This document shows positions 1 to 14,343 of a DNA stretch of 64,000 bases, one piece after another (the stretch's first letter is position 1; each line of letters opens with the position of its first letter). Where the stretch lies: assembly GCA_039096225.1 (NCBI GenBank), contig JBBPEB010000034.1, positions 1 through 64,000 of the forward strand. Reading direction: 5' to 3'. The notes under the pieces are model-generated. The model was not told the origin of the DNA. It saw only the letters and a list, made by a program, of their open reading frames with translations, and searched no databases. Source of the stretch: Blastocystis sp. Blastoise (lineage: Eukaryota > Sar > Bigyra > Opalinata > Blastocystidae). Position numbers and translations under genes: made by a program.

Positions 1-148
1 AACCCTAACCCTAACCCTAACCCTAACCCTAACCCTAACCCTAACCCTAACCCTAACCCTAACCCTAACCCTAACCCTAACCCTAACCCTAACCCTAACC
101 CTAACCCTAACCCTAACCCTAACCCTAACCCTAACCCTAACCCTAACC

Positions 149-215
<67 letters not shown>

Positions 216-252
216 CCCTAACCCTAACCCTACCCTAACCCTAACCCTAACC

Positions 253-293
<41 letters not shown>

Positions 294-355
294 CCCTAAC
301 CCTAACCCTAACCCTAACCCTAACCCTAACCCTAACCCTAACCCTAACCCTAACC

Positions 356-421
<66 letters not shown>

Positions 422-783
422 CCCTAACCCTAACCCTAACCCTAACCCTAACCCTAACCCTAACCCTAACCCTAACCCCTAACCCCTAACCCTAACCCTA
501 ACCCTAACCCTAACCCTAACCCTAACCCTAACCCTAACCCTAACCCTAACCCTAACCCTAACCCTAACCCTAACCCTAACCCTAACCCTAACCCTAACCC
601 TAACCCTAACCCTAACCCTAACCCTAACCCTAACCCTAACCCTAACCCTAACCCTAACCCTAACCCTAACCCTAACCCTAACCCTAACCCTAACCCTAAC
701 CCTAACCCTAACCCTAACCCTAACCCTAACCCTAACCCTAACCCTAACCCTAACCCCTAACCCTAACCCTAAAAACCCTAACC

Positions 784-824
<41 letters not shown>

Positions 825-1177
825 CCCTAACCCTAACCCTAACCCTAACCCTAACCCTAACCCTAACCCTAACCCTAACCCTAACCCTAACCCTAACCCT
901 AACCCTAACCCTAACCCTAACCCTAACCCTAACCCTAACCCTAACCCTAACCCTAACCCTAACCCTACCCCTAACCCTAACCCTAACCCTAACCCTAACC
1001 CTAACCCTAACCCTAACCCTCACCCTAACCCTAACCCTAACCCTAACCCTAACCCTAACCCTAACCCTAACCCTAACCCTAACCCTAACCCTAACCCTAA
1101 CCCTAACCCTAACCCTAACCCCTAACCCTAACCCTAACCCTAACCCTAACCTAACCTAAACCCCTAAACCCTAACCC
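1..1177. repeat. Telomere, CCCTAA repeat tract
   Basis: Near-continuous CCCTAA hexamers running from the first base, in the C-rich-strand orientation expected of a left chromosome end. Scattered variants (CCCTAAA, CCCCTAA, CCCTACCCTAA, one AAAAACCCTAA, one CCCTCACCC) occur along the tract and become denser near the inner edge at 1130-1177. Open reading frames in it are an artefact of the hexamer. No telomere-proximal gene overlaps it. Confidence 0.98.
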
Positions 1178-1189
1178 CCCATTTATCAA

Positions 1190-1875
1190 ATTTCACTCTA
1201 CAACTTGTAAATAATCATAAATCTATCATTTTTTATGAGAATAATCAGTTTACAAAAATAATCATGGGAATTTGTCAAATAACTCTCTATAAGTCATAAA
1301 TAATCATAAATCTATTATTATGTATGACATACTCAACATTCATAAAAAATGGCAAAAATATATATAGTTACACTTATATGTCATATATGTGTATGAGTCT
1401 ATTGTTATCTATAAAACCCTTAATTTTCAAAAATAGTCCCTTAGGTATATCAGACTATACTTACTTTTTCGTATATGATCATAAGTCTCTCATTTTCTGT
1501 TAAAATATCTCAATTTCAAAAATAATCACGGGAATTTATCAAATATCACTCTCGAACCCATAAATAATCATAAATCTATCATTGTCTTTAAAACTATTCC
1601 ATTTTAAAAATAATCACGGGAATTTATCAAATATCACTCTCGAACACATAAATAATCATAAATCTATCATTGTCTTTAAAACTATGCCTTTTATAACATA
1701 ATCATTGGAATTTATCAAATATCACTCTATAGGTCATAAATAATCATAAATCCATCATTATCTTTAAAAATAATCCATTTTCATAAATAATCACGGGAAT
1801 ATATTTAATTATACTTTATCTGTCATAAATAATCATAAATCTGTTATTATCTATTAGAATAAATCACTTTCTATA
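1190..1875. repeat. Subtelomeric ~90-bp degenerate tandem repeat
   Basis: The phrase ATAAATAATCATAAATCTAT recurs near 1207, 1295, 1560, 1650, 1736 and 1827, about 87-91 bp apart, each followed by a variable CATTGTCTTTAAAA stretch and preceded by a GGGAATTTATCAAAT-like stretch. Copies at 1530-1700 are most alike; outer ones are eroded. It directly abuts the telomere, as subtelomeric satellite blocks usually do. Confidence 0.8.
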
Positions 1876-4800
1876 ATAATCATGATTTTTCATAATAATA
1901 TGTAGAATGTCACTCGAATAATATCAAATGACTAATTATCTCTAAAAAGTGTTATTATATATATAGACTTTTTATTAACACTTATATAACATCATATACT
2001 CTTAGGTCGTCTTTAGTGTCCATTTATTGATATAGAAATTTTATATATATAAAATTATGTGACTGTAGCTAAAATGTGACTATAAAAATACCTTAAAGTA
2101 ATAATTATCTTATTAATATTAAATAATCGCGATTAATTGTCAATATTATACAAATTATTTAAATTAATTAAAAATTCTATATTATCAATTAATAGTCATA
2201 TGACTTATTCTAATATTTATTTCTATTCATATCAAACTATCAAATAAATCAATTTTTCAAAAAGTATTATATGTTACTAAAAGATTTTTGTGTTTTTAAA
2301 TTACTTTTTATAATATATTTATATATATACCTATATATACTTATATTCATTATTATTCTATCATATCAGCAATAATTGACATAATTATAATGCATAGCAT
2401 AAAAAATTTTATAAAACATTCATTACTAATTCTATTACTCATTATGAATTCTATATTTCATACAACCAGAAATAAAGTCAAATAATTTTTTTTTTATTAC
2501 TTCTCTATATATAAATATATATATTATATTCATTTATATATCTAGAAAAAATAATAATATTTTATTATATGGATATTTATAATTATTTAAATATACAATA
2601 AACTAAATAATTTCTATCCTATTTTTTCTATTATTCAAATATATATTTACATATATAATGAATTTATATATATATATATATAATTATCATAATTAGCTAT
2701 TATATATTTATATATAAAATAATACTAACTATATATGAGTATTCGTAATATTAAACAATTCAATACAGATTTTTCACAAATTGATTAATTCATATATAAT
2801 ATTTATCTTTATATATTATTCAAATATTTAAATATAATTTTATAATTACTATTCAATATAAACTCTCATTTATAATCATTCTCAATACTACTTTTGATAA
2901 TTAAAATATATCATTCATAAATTAATATTTATTTTCATTAAAAGAAATAAAATATCTATTATACAATAAATATTCATTAATTAATAAATATTAGTTTATA
3001 ATTTTTTTTTACGTTAACAAATAACACTATTTATTATTAAATAATGATAATTATATAAAATTCTTTATATTAAATGTAAACTAACTATTATTATATAAAA
3101 TATAATCAGAAATTTATTTAGAATTTATTATTTTTAATATATATATTCAAAAAATAAAATTATTTTTATTAATATATTATATATCTAATTTATAGAATCA
3201 AATTATCTAATATTTTCTAAAATTGAAATATACTTCTTTTTTATTAACTTCACTTAATTATAATAAAAACATTTTTATCAATAACACATAATTATATAAT
3301 TAAATCGCATTAAAGATATAAAAAAAAAATCAATTAATTTTAATAAATGCAAAAGTCTCATTCAAAGAGTAATATATTATTATTAAATATATTTCGTATT
3401 TCATATTATTAATAGAATATCTAATAAATAAATAATTTATAAAAATAGATTATAAATAAATATAAATATCATTTAAAAAAAGAGTTCGCTTCTTATATAT
3501 ATAAATAAATGAATTTATATATATATATATATATAATATAATTAAAAAATAATTTTTATCTTTCATTCAATAATACTTAAATATTGATAAAATAATTCAA
3601 TCTATAATAAATATGATATAAATTAAAAACCATATAATACAAATATAAATTATAAATTCATTTAATAAAAATATATATATAATATAATCAAAACATATAT
3701 TTTATAAAACAATATATATATATATATATATATATTATCATTATATAATAAATAAAAATATAGTATTTGGATCTATTGTGATTTTATATTAACACATATA
3801 TAGATTTTATGTATTATAATTTAATATAAATATTTATTGAAATATATAACACTAGAACATTTTAATAAAAAATATATTTATAGGACACAAAGAATAATTT
3901 TTTTTTATATCTTATATATACATAAATATTTCAAAATGATAAGAATCTATTCTATAATAATATATATATATATATATATATTTATTGAATATTAAAATTC
4001 TCATCTATATCTCTCTATATAATAAAAATAATAAGAAAAATAGGTATTTGGTTATCAGTATATAAAAAATAACGCTTTTTAATTAATAATTTATTAATCA
4101 TCATTATTAATAAAATTTATAAAAATTATATTTATTGTAGCACATATTTAAAAAATCAATTCATGACGCTTAAAGTCAAAAAAATAATTTACAAAAATAT
4201 TTTCTTAAAAGAATTTCTTTTTTAATACTAATTTATTTTATATTTCAAAAATAAAATTAAAAGTCATTTCAAAAACCCAAAAATTTTCAATACTAAAAAA
4301 ATTTCATCAAAAACATCCTTTCTAATACTATATTAATGACTTTATTTGTTGATATATATCTTTTTATTCTATAATAGCTACATATAATTAACTTTAATAC
4401 TTACAAGAAATTTCAAAAAAAAATATTGTTTATATACATTGTTGTTTATCATTATGTTGAAAATATGATGATATTTCATCAGAGACTATTTACATAATAT
4501 ATCATTCATTATAGTATATTAGTATGTTATAATAATATGTATATTGGAATAAGGTGTGAGTACATAAAATAAATAACTTTATATTTTTTGTTATAAAACA
4601 AATGTGTTGTTTAAGTGTCTTTGCTTTAGTAACTATTATTTAAAAATTACTTGTTTAGCTTCCTAGCAATGTTTCAATGTTATATATAAAAAAAAATATC
4701 TTTATTCTTTGATAATAAAACAAAACAAAAAAGATTAAGAATTAAATTTAATGAATATATCTTAAAATTAAAATATATAATAATTTAAGAATATCATACA

Positions 4801-7800
4801 TGAATAAAACACTATCAATAGATATAGAAATATATAATATATCGTTTAGTCTATGAATACAAAAGATGATTATTAGTCAATTTGTAAAACAACACTTAAT
4901 ACTTGATTATAAGAGAATATTAGAAAATAAAAACAAATTATTGAAATATTTTATATTGATTTGAATGAAACTAAAACAATGAATAACTCTTGTGAATGTT
5001 TTAAGGAAATATATATTTACAAATTTTGGATGTCTTAAGAATGAGTTTAAATTCTGTTTGTTTAATATTTGAAAATAAAAAAATATTTAATGAAAAAAAG
5101 TGAAAGAAGGTGGATGACTATATAGACATAACAAAATAAATAATAAGCAATTTTTTGATATATAAAATTTTGATGAAAGTTAAATTAACAAGAATGAGCC
5201 TATTATTTCTTAATTGTATACTTAAAGATATATTTTTTAAATTACCTTACAATAGTATTTATCATCAATATAACATAAACTAATGAAATTAAAATATAAG
5301 AATAAAAACTGAAAGAAAGAAAAAGAAACAAACTCTTCTCATTCAACAATTATATAATAAATAATATCAAAAATATAGTTTTCATATTTAGTTACATATC
5401 ATCTTTTATATATTAGTATGATATTTTTGTTTAAAATCTAATTTCTATTAAAATAACAAAACAAGTAAATCTTAAAGTCATTTCTATTCTTCAAAGCAAT
5501 TAAAAAATATATTTTTAGGTTTTGATTGAATACACTTGATATGTGACATATATTATATACTCAATTATGAGGTCAAATATTGTGTTCAAAAAAAGTCATA
5601 TAATTAATTAAGAAAAATAATATAAGAATGACTTTTCATATAAATTTATATAGGTATCTATGACTGTTTAAACGAGCTTTTACTAAATATAAGATTACAT
5701 ATAACATAATAAAGTATTGAAAACAAACTATATTTCATTTAAAAATATTGTTTTTTCTAATTAAATTTTTGATTTTTGAAATGACTCTAAAATTTTTAAA
5801 ATATTTTTCTCTTCATTTCTTTTAGAATTCTTAAAATCTCTTAGAATTCTTTATTTTCTATTTTTTATTTAAATAATTTGTTTTTTCAATTTACTTTTAT
5901 TTTCTTTTTAGTCACTATTAAACAATATTAATATTCACATTTTTTTACTTTTTGTAGATATTTTGACCTGTAGAACATTTTCTTACAACTAGATTCTTTA
6001 AAAGTGAAAAATTAACATTTCGAAATGAGAATGCTGTGCCAAATGCTTTCTAAAATGTGTATTAAACTAAAATACATATGATATGTGTTTAGAATAACAC
6101 ACTTATACTTTTCTACTTGAGTCAGCATTTGCATCAGTTTTGAAAAAGGTCCTTATTCAAACATATATGTATATCAAATAGATAGTAATAAGGATCTAGT
6201 ACACATATGTATATTCATAATTTTTAAATATAACTTAAATGAGTACTTACGAATGAGATTTAAAAAACTGAAATTTTTAGAAAAGATTAATTTGCATACT
6301 CAAGTTTCTTTTAACTCATTTACCAATAAAAATATATTAAATATATATGAAAGACACCAATATCGAATAAGGATAACATATAGATACATATTTTGTATAT
6401 TTAAGACATATTAGTTCAAAAATGAGGTCAGTAGCCTTGATTATTTAAAAATCATGATCAATCACTTTTTTAATCTTGTTATTGTAATAGTGTCTTCCAT
6501 TTTAAGAATAATAATATAAAAGCATAATAGATATAAAGTTTATAAAACGTAGATATATTTTTTGGTGTCAAACATAATATAACGACAATCCATCATTGAG
6601 AAAAGTAGAAATTTAAAAAAAATAAAATTTTCGTACAAAATGAATCAGCTTTGGCAAGATTGAAAAAAGGGTCTTTTAACTAGGATAATGTTGTTAAATG
6701 GCTTTATATCGTTTATATTCATATACAGCATTGTCCATACATAAGAAATAACACTTTAATAGATTTATCTTGACAAGTCGACATTGGTTCAAAATGCAAT
6801 ATGTTGTTTTTTTTTGTCTTCTAAATTTGTTATTTTTAGTTATTACTAAGCTATATCATGTATTAAATGCATACGAACAGATTTGCTTCAAAATTCATTA
6901 TCTAGGGTATCAAAAATGAAAAGAAGAAATTTAAGTTTTTTTTAATTTTTTTTTGCCTCTCTTTAATAAAAGTCATATAACTCAGTCAATTTTTATTTAA
7001 TAATAATAATTCTTTTATTATAGAATAACAACAGTGTCATAAATATATATAGCATTTAAAAGTGCTAGAAATATAATAAATGAATGTTGGTATGACTTTT
7101 TTTATGATATTATTTTTTAGACTATCGATTTCTTAAACGATTTTCTTTGACTTGTATAATTTAAAGAAACATATTTACTAAGAAATATCTAAATAGCATG
7201 TATATATATAATATAGCTTTAAAAGTGTTATAATTTGTGTGAATGAGTTGATAGGATCAATTATGATTGAAAAAAATGATTTTTGATGCAAGATTTTCTA
7301 TAATTTTTCATCGACAATTTTATGCTCTATATCCTGAAATATGATATTTAAATGAATCTCATCTATATATTTATAATCTTTAGATTATATACATAGAATA
7401 AAATGGTGTCATATGTCAAAGAACTACCAAATTCAAATAGAATAAGTCATAATATAGATAATATACTTTTATAAATTTTTTCAATTAATTTTTAATATTA
7501 TTCTTTTGACTTATAAAGTATATACTATATACATAAATAAAAAACAATATATAAATTAGCATCATCAAAAAAATAATATAATTAACATTAGAAATGATAC
7601 TGATACTGATTGTCATCGTATCAACAGGGTTAGTATTAATTATTTTATTTTTCAAATAATTAAGTTTTTATAAATTTATATTCTAAATTTGTTAAACTGG
7701 AAAAAAATAATGTACGATATATAAAAACATATATATATATAATAATTATATTTAAAAATATATTTAAATCCTATATATATAAACCATTCGTTGATCAGAA
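1876..7800. other. AT-rich gene-free subtelomeric DNA
   Basis: About 5.9 kb of AT-rich sequence with short (TA)n runs (for example near 2670, 3520, 3715, 3960). I see no reading frame, splice pattern or RNA gene that can be supported. A tiny hydrophobic frame near 7594 (about 21 codons) is too short to call. Confidence 0.7.
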
Positions 7801-7805
7801 AAATT

Positions 7806-7995
7806 TTGTATACAGTTTATATACAGTTTAATTTTATTTAGTATACAGTTTAATTTTATTTAGTATACAGTTAATATACAGTTAATATACAGTTAATATA
7901 CAGTTAATACAGTTAATATACAGTTAATATACAGTTAATATACAGTTTGTTTACAGTTAATATACAGTTAATATACAGTTTGTTTACAGTTTTTA
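7806..7995. repeat. 11-bp minisatellite (ATATACAGTTA)
   Basis: A run of TATACAGTT units: first longer spaced copies with TTTAATTTTATTTAG inserts (7806-7865), then about a dozen near-perfect 11-bp units, ending with GTTTACAGTT variants. It lies about 90 bp upstream of the first gene's ATG at 8086, so it may sit in that gene's promoter region. Confidence 0.85.
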
Positions 7996-8085
7996 TTTTA
8001 TATTAAAATATAATTGATTAAAAAAAAACTATTCAGAAAAAAATTAGTTATAAATAACAATATTTATTTTTCTTATTTAATAGTA

Positions 8086-9830
8086 ATGAAAAGAATTGTA
8101 TGATATAATATACATAATACATGATAAATAAATTATTTATATTTATATAGCAAAACCAAATAAGTATTAATCAATTTGATTGTATCTAATATCAAAAAAA
8201 TTTATATATTATTATTAATAAATCTATATATTAATTATTAAAATTATAGCGAATACTAAAAGTAATAAAATCAAAAAAAATAACAATCGTTTTAAAAATG
8301 ATATACTAGAAACTCAACAATTATCTATTGATTCTACTTATGAAAAAACTCGTCAATCAAGTACACCTAAAAAAAGTATATATATACTATAATAATATTA
8401 TAATAAATAGAAATCTCATCTTCAAATAACAATAAATTTCAAAAACAAAATAAAAAAATATTAAATAATAATTGTAATATATATATATATATACATTAAT
8501 AATAATATAATTTTCATTTCATAAATAATATATATAGTTAATACAATTTTGATCGATGATTCTTCTTCTTGTTCTTCTTTTCCTCCTAGTCCTTTATCTA
8601 AAGACCCTAATCCATTATATATGAATAGTGATCTATATTACTCACCTTCTATATCATCTCCTTCTATTCATTCTATTCAATTTAATTTATCTTCACCTTC
8701 TATATCATCTCCTTCTCCACATATATCAATTTTTAATAATAATCATAATAATAATTCATCTATCAATAATTTTCATTCATCTCCTTCTCCACCTATATCA
8801 ATTTTTAATAATAATCATAATAATAATTCATGTATCAATAAATTTAATTCATCTCCTTCTTCTATATCATCTCCTTCTCCACCTATATCAATTTTTAATA
8901 ATAATCATAATAATAATAATTCATCTATTAATCAATTTCATACATCTCCTTCTCCACCTATATCAATTTTTAATAATAATCATAATCATAATTCATCTAT
9001 CAATAAATTTAATTTATCTTCACCTTCTATATCATCTCCTTCTCCACCTATATCAATTTTTAATAATAATCGTAATAATAATTCATCTATCAATAATTTT
9101 CATTCATCTCCTTCTATTCATTCTATTCAATTTAATTCATCTCCTTCTATATCATCTCCTTCTCCACATATATCAATTTTTAATAATAATCATAATAATA
9201 ATTCATCTATCAATAATTTTCATTCATCTCCTTCTCCACCTATATCAATTTTTAATAATAATCATAATAATAATTCATGTATCAATAAATTTAATTCATC
9301 TCCATCTTCTATATCATCTCTTTCTCCACCTATATCAATTTTTAATAATAATCATAATAATAATAATTCATCTATTAATCAATTTCATACATCTCCTTCT
9401 CCACCTATATCAATTTTTAATAATAATCATAATCATAATTCATCTATCAATAAATCTCATTCATCTCTATCTCCACCTATATCAATTTCTAATAATAATA
9501 ATAATGATTTATCTATCAATAATTTTCATTCATCTCCTTTTCCACCTATATCAATTTCTAATAATTCTATTAAATCTACTATATCTAATAATAATTTAAA
9601 TAATCAATGTAATCCCAATTCTATAAATAAACAATTACCTGCTTGTCATGAATTTCCTATTGAAGCATCATTTCTTTCACCGATTCTACATAAAAATATA
9701 ATAATAAAAAAGAAGTCTATAGATAATAAAGAATATGATTCTATTAAGATAAATAATAATCAAACTTATAAATTCAATTCCAAAATGAATAATGATGAAA
9801 TGCAAGATAATGTAATTGATATTGACTTAC

Positions 9831-9894
<64 letters not shown>

Positions 9895-10260
9895 ATAATG
9901 GGAAAATTATATCAAATAAGAATAAAATAGACTATATACCACTAGCAATTAAAAATAATGAAGAAGAAGATGATGAAGAAATTCTAATAAGTTCAGAAGA
10001 ACTCAAAACATTTCTATATACATTATCAAGTAATAATTGTTTATATATTAAATGCATTATTATTATTATAATTCATACGATATATAGATATTCAAAATAT
10101 AATTAAGAATAATAATGAAATAGATGAAGAAGTATAAATATATTTTAAAATAATATTTTTTGATTTATATATATATATACTCAATAGATAAGATCAGAAA
10201 TATATAATTTTTTGAAGCAATCAAAATAAATCTTGATGATAATGAAGTATATTTAAAATC

Positions 10261-10311
<51 letters not shown>

Positions 10312-10614
10312 TAATATATATATACAGGATTTTATGAATAATTTGTGTAATTTAATTTTGAACTCGGATACAAACTATACTAAACATGTATATATTTAAA
10401 TAATAATCATATTTATTTTAATTTTAATTTATAGATTATTACTAACCCACTACTTGTAAAAGATTTGGATCTTCAAACCTATATATATCTGCAATTAGGA
10501 TATGTATCTATATATATATTATATGTATATACATTTAATAAATATAATAATTCTAGATAATTAAGAAAAATAAAAATAATGAAGTATCATTAAATATAAT
10601 TCAAGAATTAAGAA

Positions 10615-10665
<51 letters not shown>

Positions 10666-10984
10666 CCTGTAAAATTAAATGAAAGAATAAATCTTGGTGA
10701 GAAATCATTAGAAATAAATAAAAATCTTCTTGGTTGCTTTTTACCAGAACGATTAAGTGATGATGATATTAGTCGCCTATATAATATAATAAAATATTGG
10801 AAATATCAAAGAAAGTGTAGTAGAAAAAGAATTCTACTAATGGATACAAATACAAAAATATTTATAAAATATGCTTTACCTTTAATTAAATCTGTGATTA
10901 CTGGAGACTTCTATGAAAACGGGGTTGAGGATAAAATACCGGATATATCTATATATTCTCTATCTGAGAAACAAATTTTGTATC

Positions 10985-11016
<32 letters not shown>

Positions 11017-12357
11017 TATATATATATAGTTATGAAATTATGCTTAGTATTTGTGATATAATCAATTTTGCTTTTGTATTATATCAGGAAGAACTTGATC
11101 ATTATGGTTTGAATATTTTACTATTTCCTGATTTTATATATAAATACGTTACTCTAAATATTCTGCCCAGATCAAATTGTCCAAAAACCCTTCATAATAG
11201 AATACAAGAGATAAGATCTATAATTACCTATATAGAAAGAAAAAATGTATATATAGATAATAAAATGAAAGATATAATAAAAGAAACACTAACATATATT
11301 ACTCACAAGTCTTCAGTTATGATTACAGATAACAATTTCATTAGTAAAAATGATAGTAAAGCTTTTGAGGATTTGAATAAGAAAAAGAAAATGGAAGCTC
11401 TTATCTCTTTACAAGATTACTACAATATAATTAGAACATTATTTGAAAAAATTAATATATATATAGAAGAAATTAATAATAAGAAAAATATTAATGATAT
11501 ATATATAAAAAAATTTCATATTATTACGATTCTTATGATGTATCTCCTTCAGACTTGCACAGGCTGTCCACTTAGAAATAATGATATATATAATTTGAAA
11601 TTATTTGAAAACCTAAAGAAATATAGAAATGAAAATACTAAAAAAGAATATATATATATAATACATACAGGATCTAAGAATGGAAATATTCCTTATTCTG
11701 ACGGCAAAAAATTTCCTGATATATATATTTTATGCGAAAAATTTCAAAAGATATATGATAAATATATAATTATAAGAAATCAAATATGTGAATATTTAAA
11801 AGATAATGATATTGAATATACAACAAATTTATTCCTATATATACGAAAACCAAATACTAATAGTAATTATGTAGCATCCCAATTCACATATAGTACCTAT
11901 CCCACTATGTATACACCTATATATATATATTTATCTAAATCTATATATATATATATATATTAACTTATATACCTATATAGTTGTAAACATCAATTAAAAA
12001 AATTATTTAGTAACATACCTAAAGATCACTCAGGTTATTCCTATAGACATTGTTTTGCCACTTGGTTTGGAAGAACAAATTGTGTTAATCCTCTTTATTG
12101 CCAAAGTTTCATCAGAAGTTGCCATCATACAAATGATGTTCATGACAAATACTATAATCTAAATATAAAATATAAAACTATATATAATAATAATGATTTT
12201 AAATTAAATGATTTATGTACTTCTGAGCTTGGTATAAAAGTATTCATTGATTATGTCCTGGATAAACAATTCGCTAAAGAAATGAATTATTTTGTCCCAG
12301 AAAGAGATATTGATGGTAACCTAATAACCATTCATGAAGCTCTAGTATGTAGATATC

Positions 12358-12402
<45 letters not shown>

Positions 12403-12501
12403 TTGCTCATATGAATTACTGGTTAGAAAGTGTACATTCAATTATGATATAAATCGTTATATTGAATCAAAAGAAGATATATCATCTAAAGTATTCATAT
12501 T
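8086..12501 (+). CDS. Asn/Ser-rich protein with tyrosine-recombinase-like domain
   Basis: Multi-exon gene. The ATG at 8086 was chosen because exons 8086-8097, 8151-8163, 8250-8375, 8411-8473 and 8538-9832 join in one frame across GT...TATAG introns. The N-terminal third is a low-complexity Ser/Pro/Asn/His repeat. Acidic exons follow (9891 onward), then a helical region (10668-11560). The C-terminal part resembles a tyrosine recombinase fold: an Arg in a TGCPLRNND context (codon near 11574), a Lys in TGSKNGNIPY (near 11676), an Arg-His pair in YSYRHCFATW (12045-12050), then CHHTND and a Tyr pair (12150-12155). The first His of the usual HxxR motif is Tyr here, so activity is uncertain. The last clear exon ends near 12501 before a TATTCA-rich stretch. 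Readthrough would stop at TAG 12680-12682, and splicing could instead join the next gene in phase. Mobile origin or domestication is inference. Confidence 0.65.
8661..9450 (+). repeat. Coding minisatellite with 450-bp higher-order unit
   Basis: Within the large exon of the first gene, a ~75-105-bp unit encoding SPSPPISIFNNNHNNNSS-like blocks is repeated about ten times. On top of it lies a 450-bp duplication: the CTTCTATTCATTCTATTCAA stretch at 8661 recurs at 9111, and the order of variant units (SCINK, then SSINQFHT, then HNHNSSINK) is kept. The 450-bp period is exactly 150 codons, so the frame is preserved. Confidence 0.85.
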
Positions 12502-12682
12502 ATCAATATTATCCATATTATTTTTATTATCGATATTATTTATATTATTCATGTATATTCATTTTATCCATATATATTCATATTCATATTCATACTCATA
12601 TTCATATTCATATTCATATTATCCATATATATTCATATTCATATTATTCATGTATATTCATATTATCATATATATCCCATAG
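12502..12682. repeat. TATTCA-rich spacer or long intron
   Basis: Alternating TATTCA / CATATTC / TTATTATC repeats between the last recombinase-gene exon and the ATG at 12683. It starts with GTATTC and ends with CCCATAG, so it could be a ~180-nt intron joining the two genes in phase 0. It is also open in frame as far as the TAG at its end. Confidence 0.5.
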
Positions 12683-14032
12683 ATGGAATCAAAAGATAGT
12701 GCTAAAATAAATAATTGTAACAATGAAAATAAATATATTAAATTATCAGATCAACAAATATCTCCTATAATTATATCTCCCATTATAAAGTTCAATAGTA
12801 TGAATGATGATGAAAATAAAAAAAGTATAGAACTTATTTCTCCTCTTCTTCTTCCTTCATTTAATTCTAATAACAATGATAATAATTATAGTATAAATGA
12901 TTCATTAAATAATCAATATAATCTAAATAATAATAATATATTAAATAATTATTATTCTCCAATTCCAAGTATTCATAATTCTGTTGAAGATATTGATCAG
13001 TTTAATATTTCTATCATTTCCAATAGTGATAATTCTATCAATGATAATTCTTCTAAGCAAATAATAAATAATTTATCTAATCCATTAATCAACAATAATA
13101 ATCAAAATAATAATAATTCTTCTAATTCATTCATTAATAATTCTTCTTATCCAATATCAAATAATAATCATAATTTATCTAATCCAATAGTAAATAATAA
13201 TCATAATTTATCTAATGCATCAATCAATTATAACAATTCTTCTTATCCAATAGTAAATAATAATCATAATTTATCTAATGCATCAATCAATTATAACAAT
13301 TCTTCTTATCCAATATCAACTAATAATCATAATTTATCAATCAATATTAATAATCAAAATAATAATAATTCTTCTAATTCATTCATTAATCATAACAGTT
13401 CTTCAAATCCATTAATAAATAATAATAACTATCTTAATTCATCAATCAATTACAATAATTCATTAAATCCAATAATTAGTAGTAATGATAATATAATTTC
13501 TTCATCTCCTAATATCTTATTAAATAATATCAATAATAATTTGGCTAATCCAATAATTAGTAATAGTAATAATATTTCTTTCCAAAAACTTCAAAATACT
13601 AATGAATATGCATCTAAAGTTATTCAAAATAATAACCAATCTTCAGCTAATATAATTTCAGCTAATAATTCTAATATACAATCATCTATTAAATATAATA
13701 TTGATAATATTAATGCTGATAATATAATACCTACTGATGTATATGATCATACTTCATTATCTGAAAATAATGATATAAGCAAAGAAATTCATAATCAATC
13801 ATCAAATTTATCTATAAATTATTCAAATGATAATATTAATATTTGTATATATATATATAATATAATATAATATAATATATATATATATAATGTATATAAT
13901 ATAATAATATAATATTTATATATATATATACAGCTAGTTGTTATAATAATAGTCAAAATAGTCAATATGAAAATGATCCTATACAAATAAATAATAAACA
14001 AACATATAATCTAATTAGTATTATATAATATA

Positions 14033-14074
<42 letters not shown>

Positions 14075-14302
14075 TAATGAGATAATAGTTAATGAAAAAC
14101 AATATGTATATAATATAATATAATATAATATAATATAATATAATATAATATATATAGTATACATTCTTACATGAAGGATCTTTTCCAAGTGAATTATTTG
14201 ATATATATTTATATTTGAATGTTTATAACCAAATTGTAACAACCAATAATATAAATTTATTCATTCATAACTACTATAATTATAATGATTTTATTAATGA
14301 TT

Positions 14303-14343
<41 letters not shown>

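Noticed and set aside
802-1023. Arg-Val repeat reading frame in the telomere
   Set aside because: Pure hexamer artefact with no coding signal.
7594-7660. Tiny hydrophobic peptide gene
   Set aside because: About 21 codons, with no splice partner or conserved context; not distinguishable from chance.
7806-7995. CRISPR-like array
   Set aside because: The units are contiguous 11-mers without unique spacers, in a eukaryotic subtelomere.
8628-9599. Second Ile/Leu-rich frame over the Ser/Asn repeat exon
   Set aside because: A shadow frame of the repeat. Only the Ser/Pro/Asn frame continues through the flanking splice junctions.
12462-12710. Tyr/His/Ile-rich short frame at 12.5 kb
   Set aside because: It is out of phase with the recombinase-gene exon and made of TATTCA repeats.
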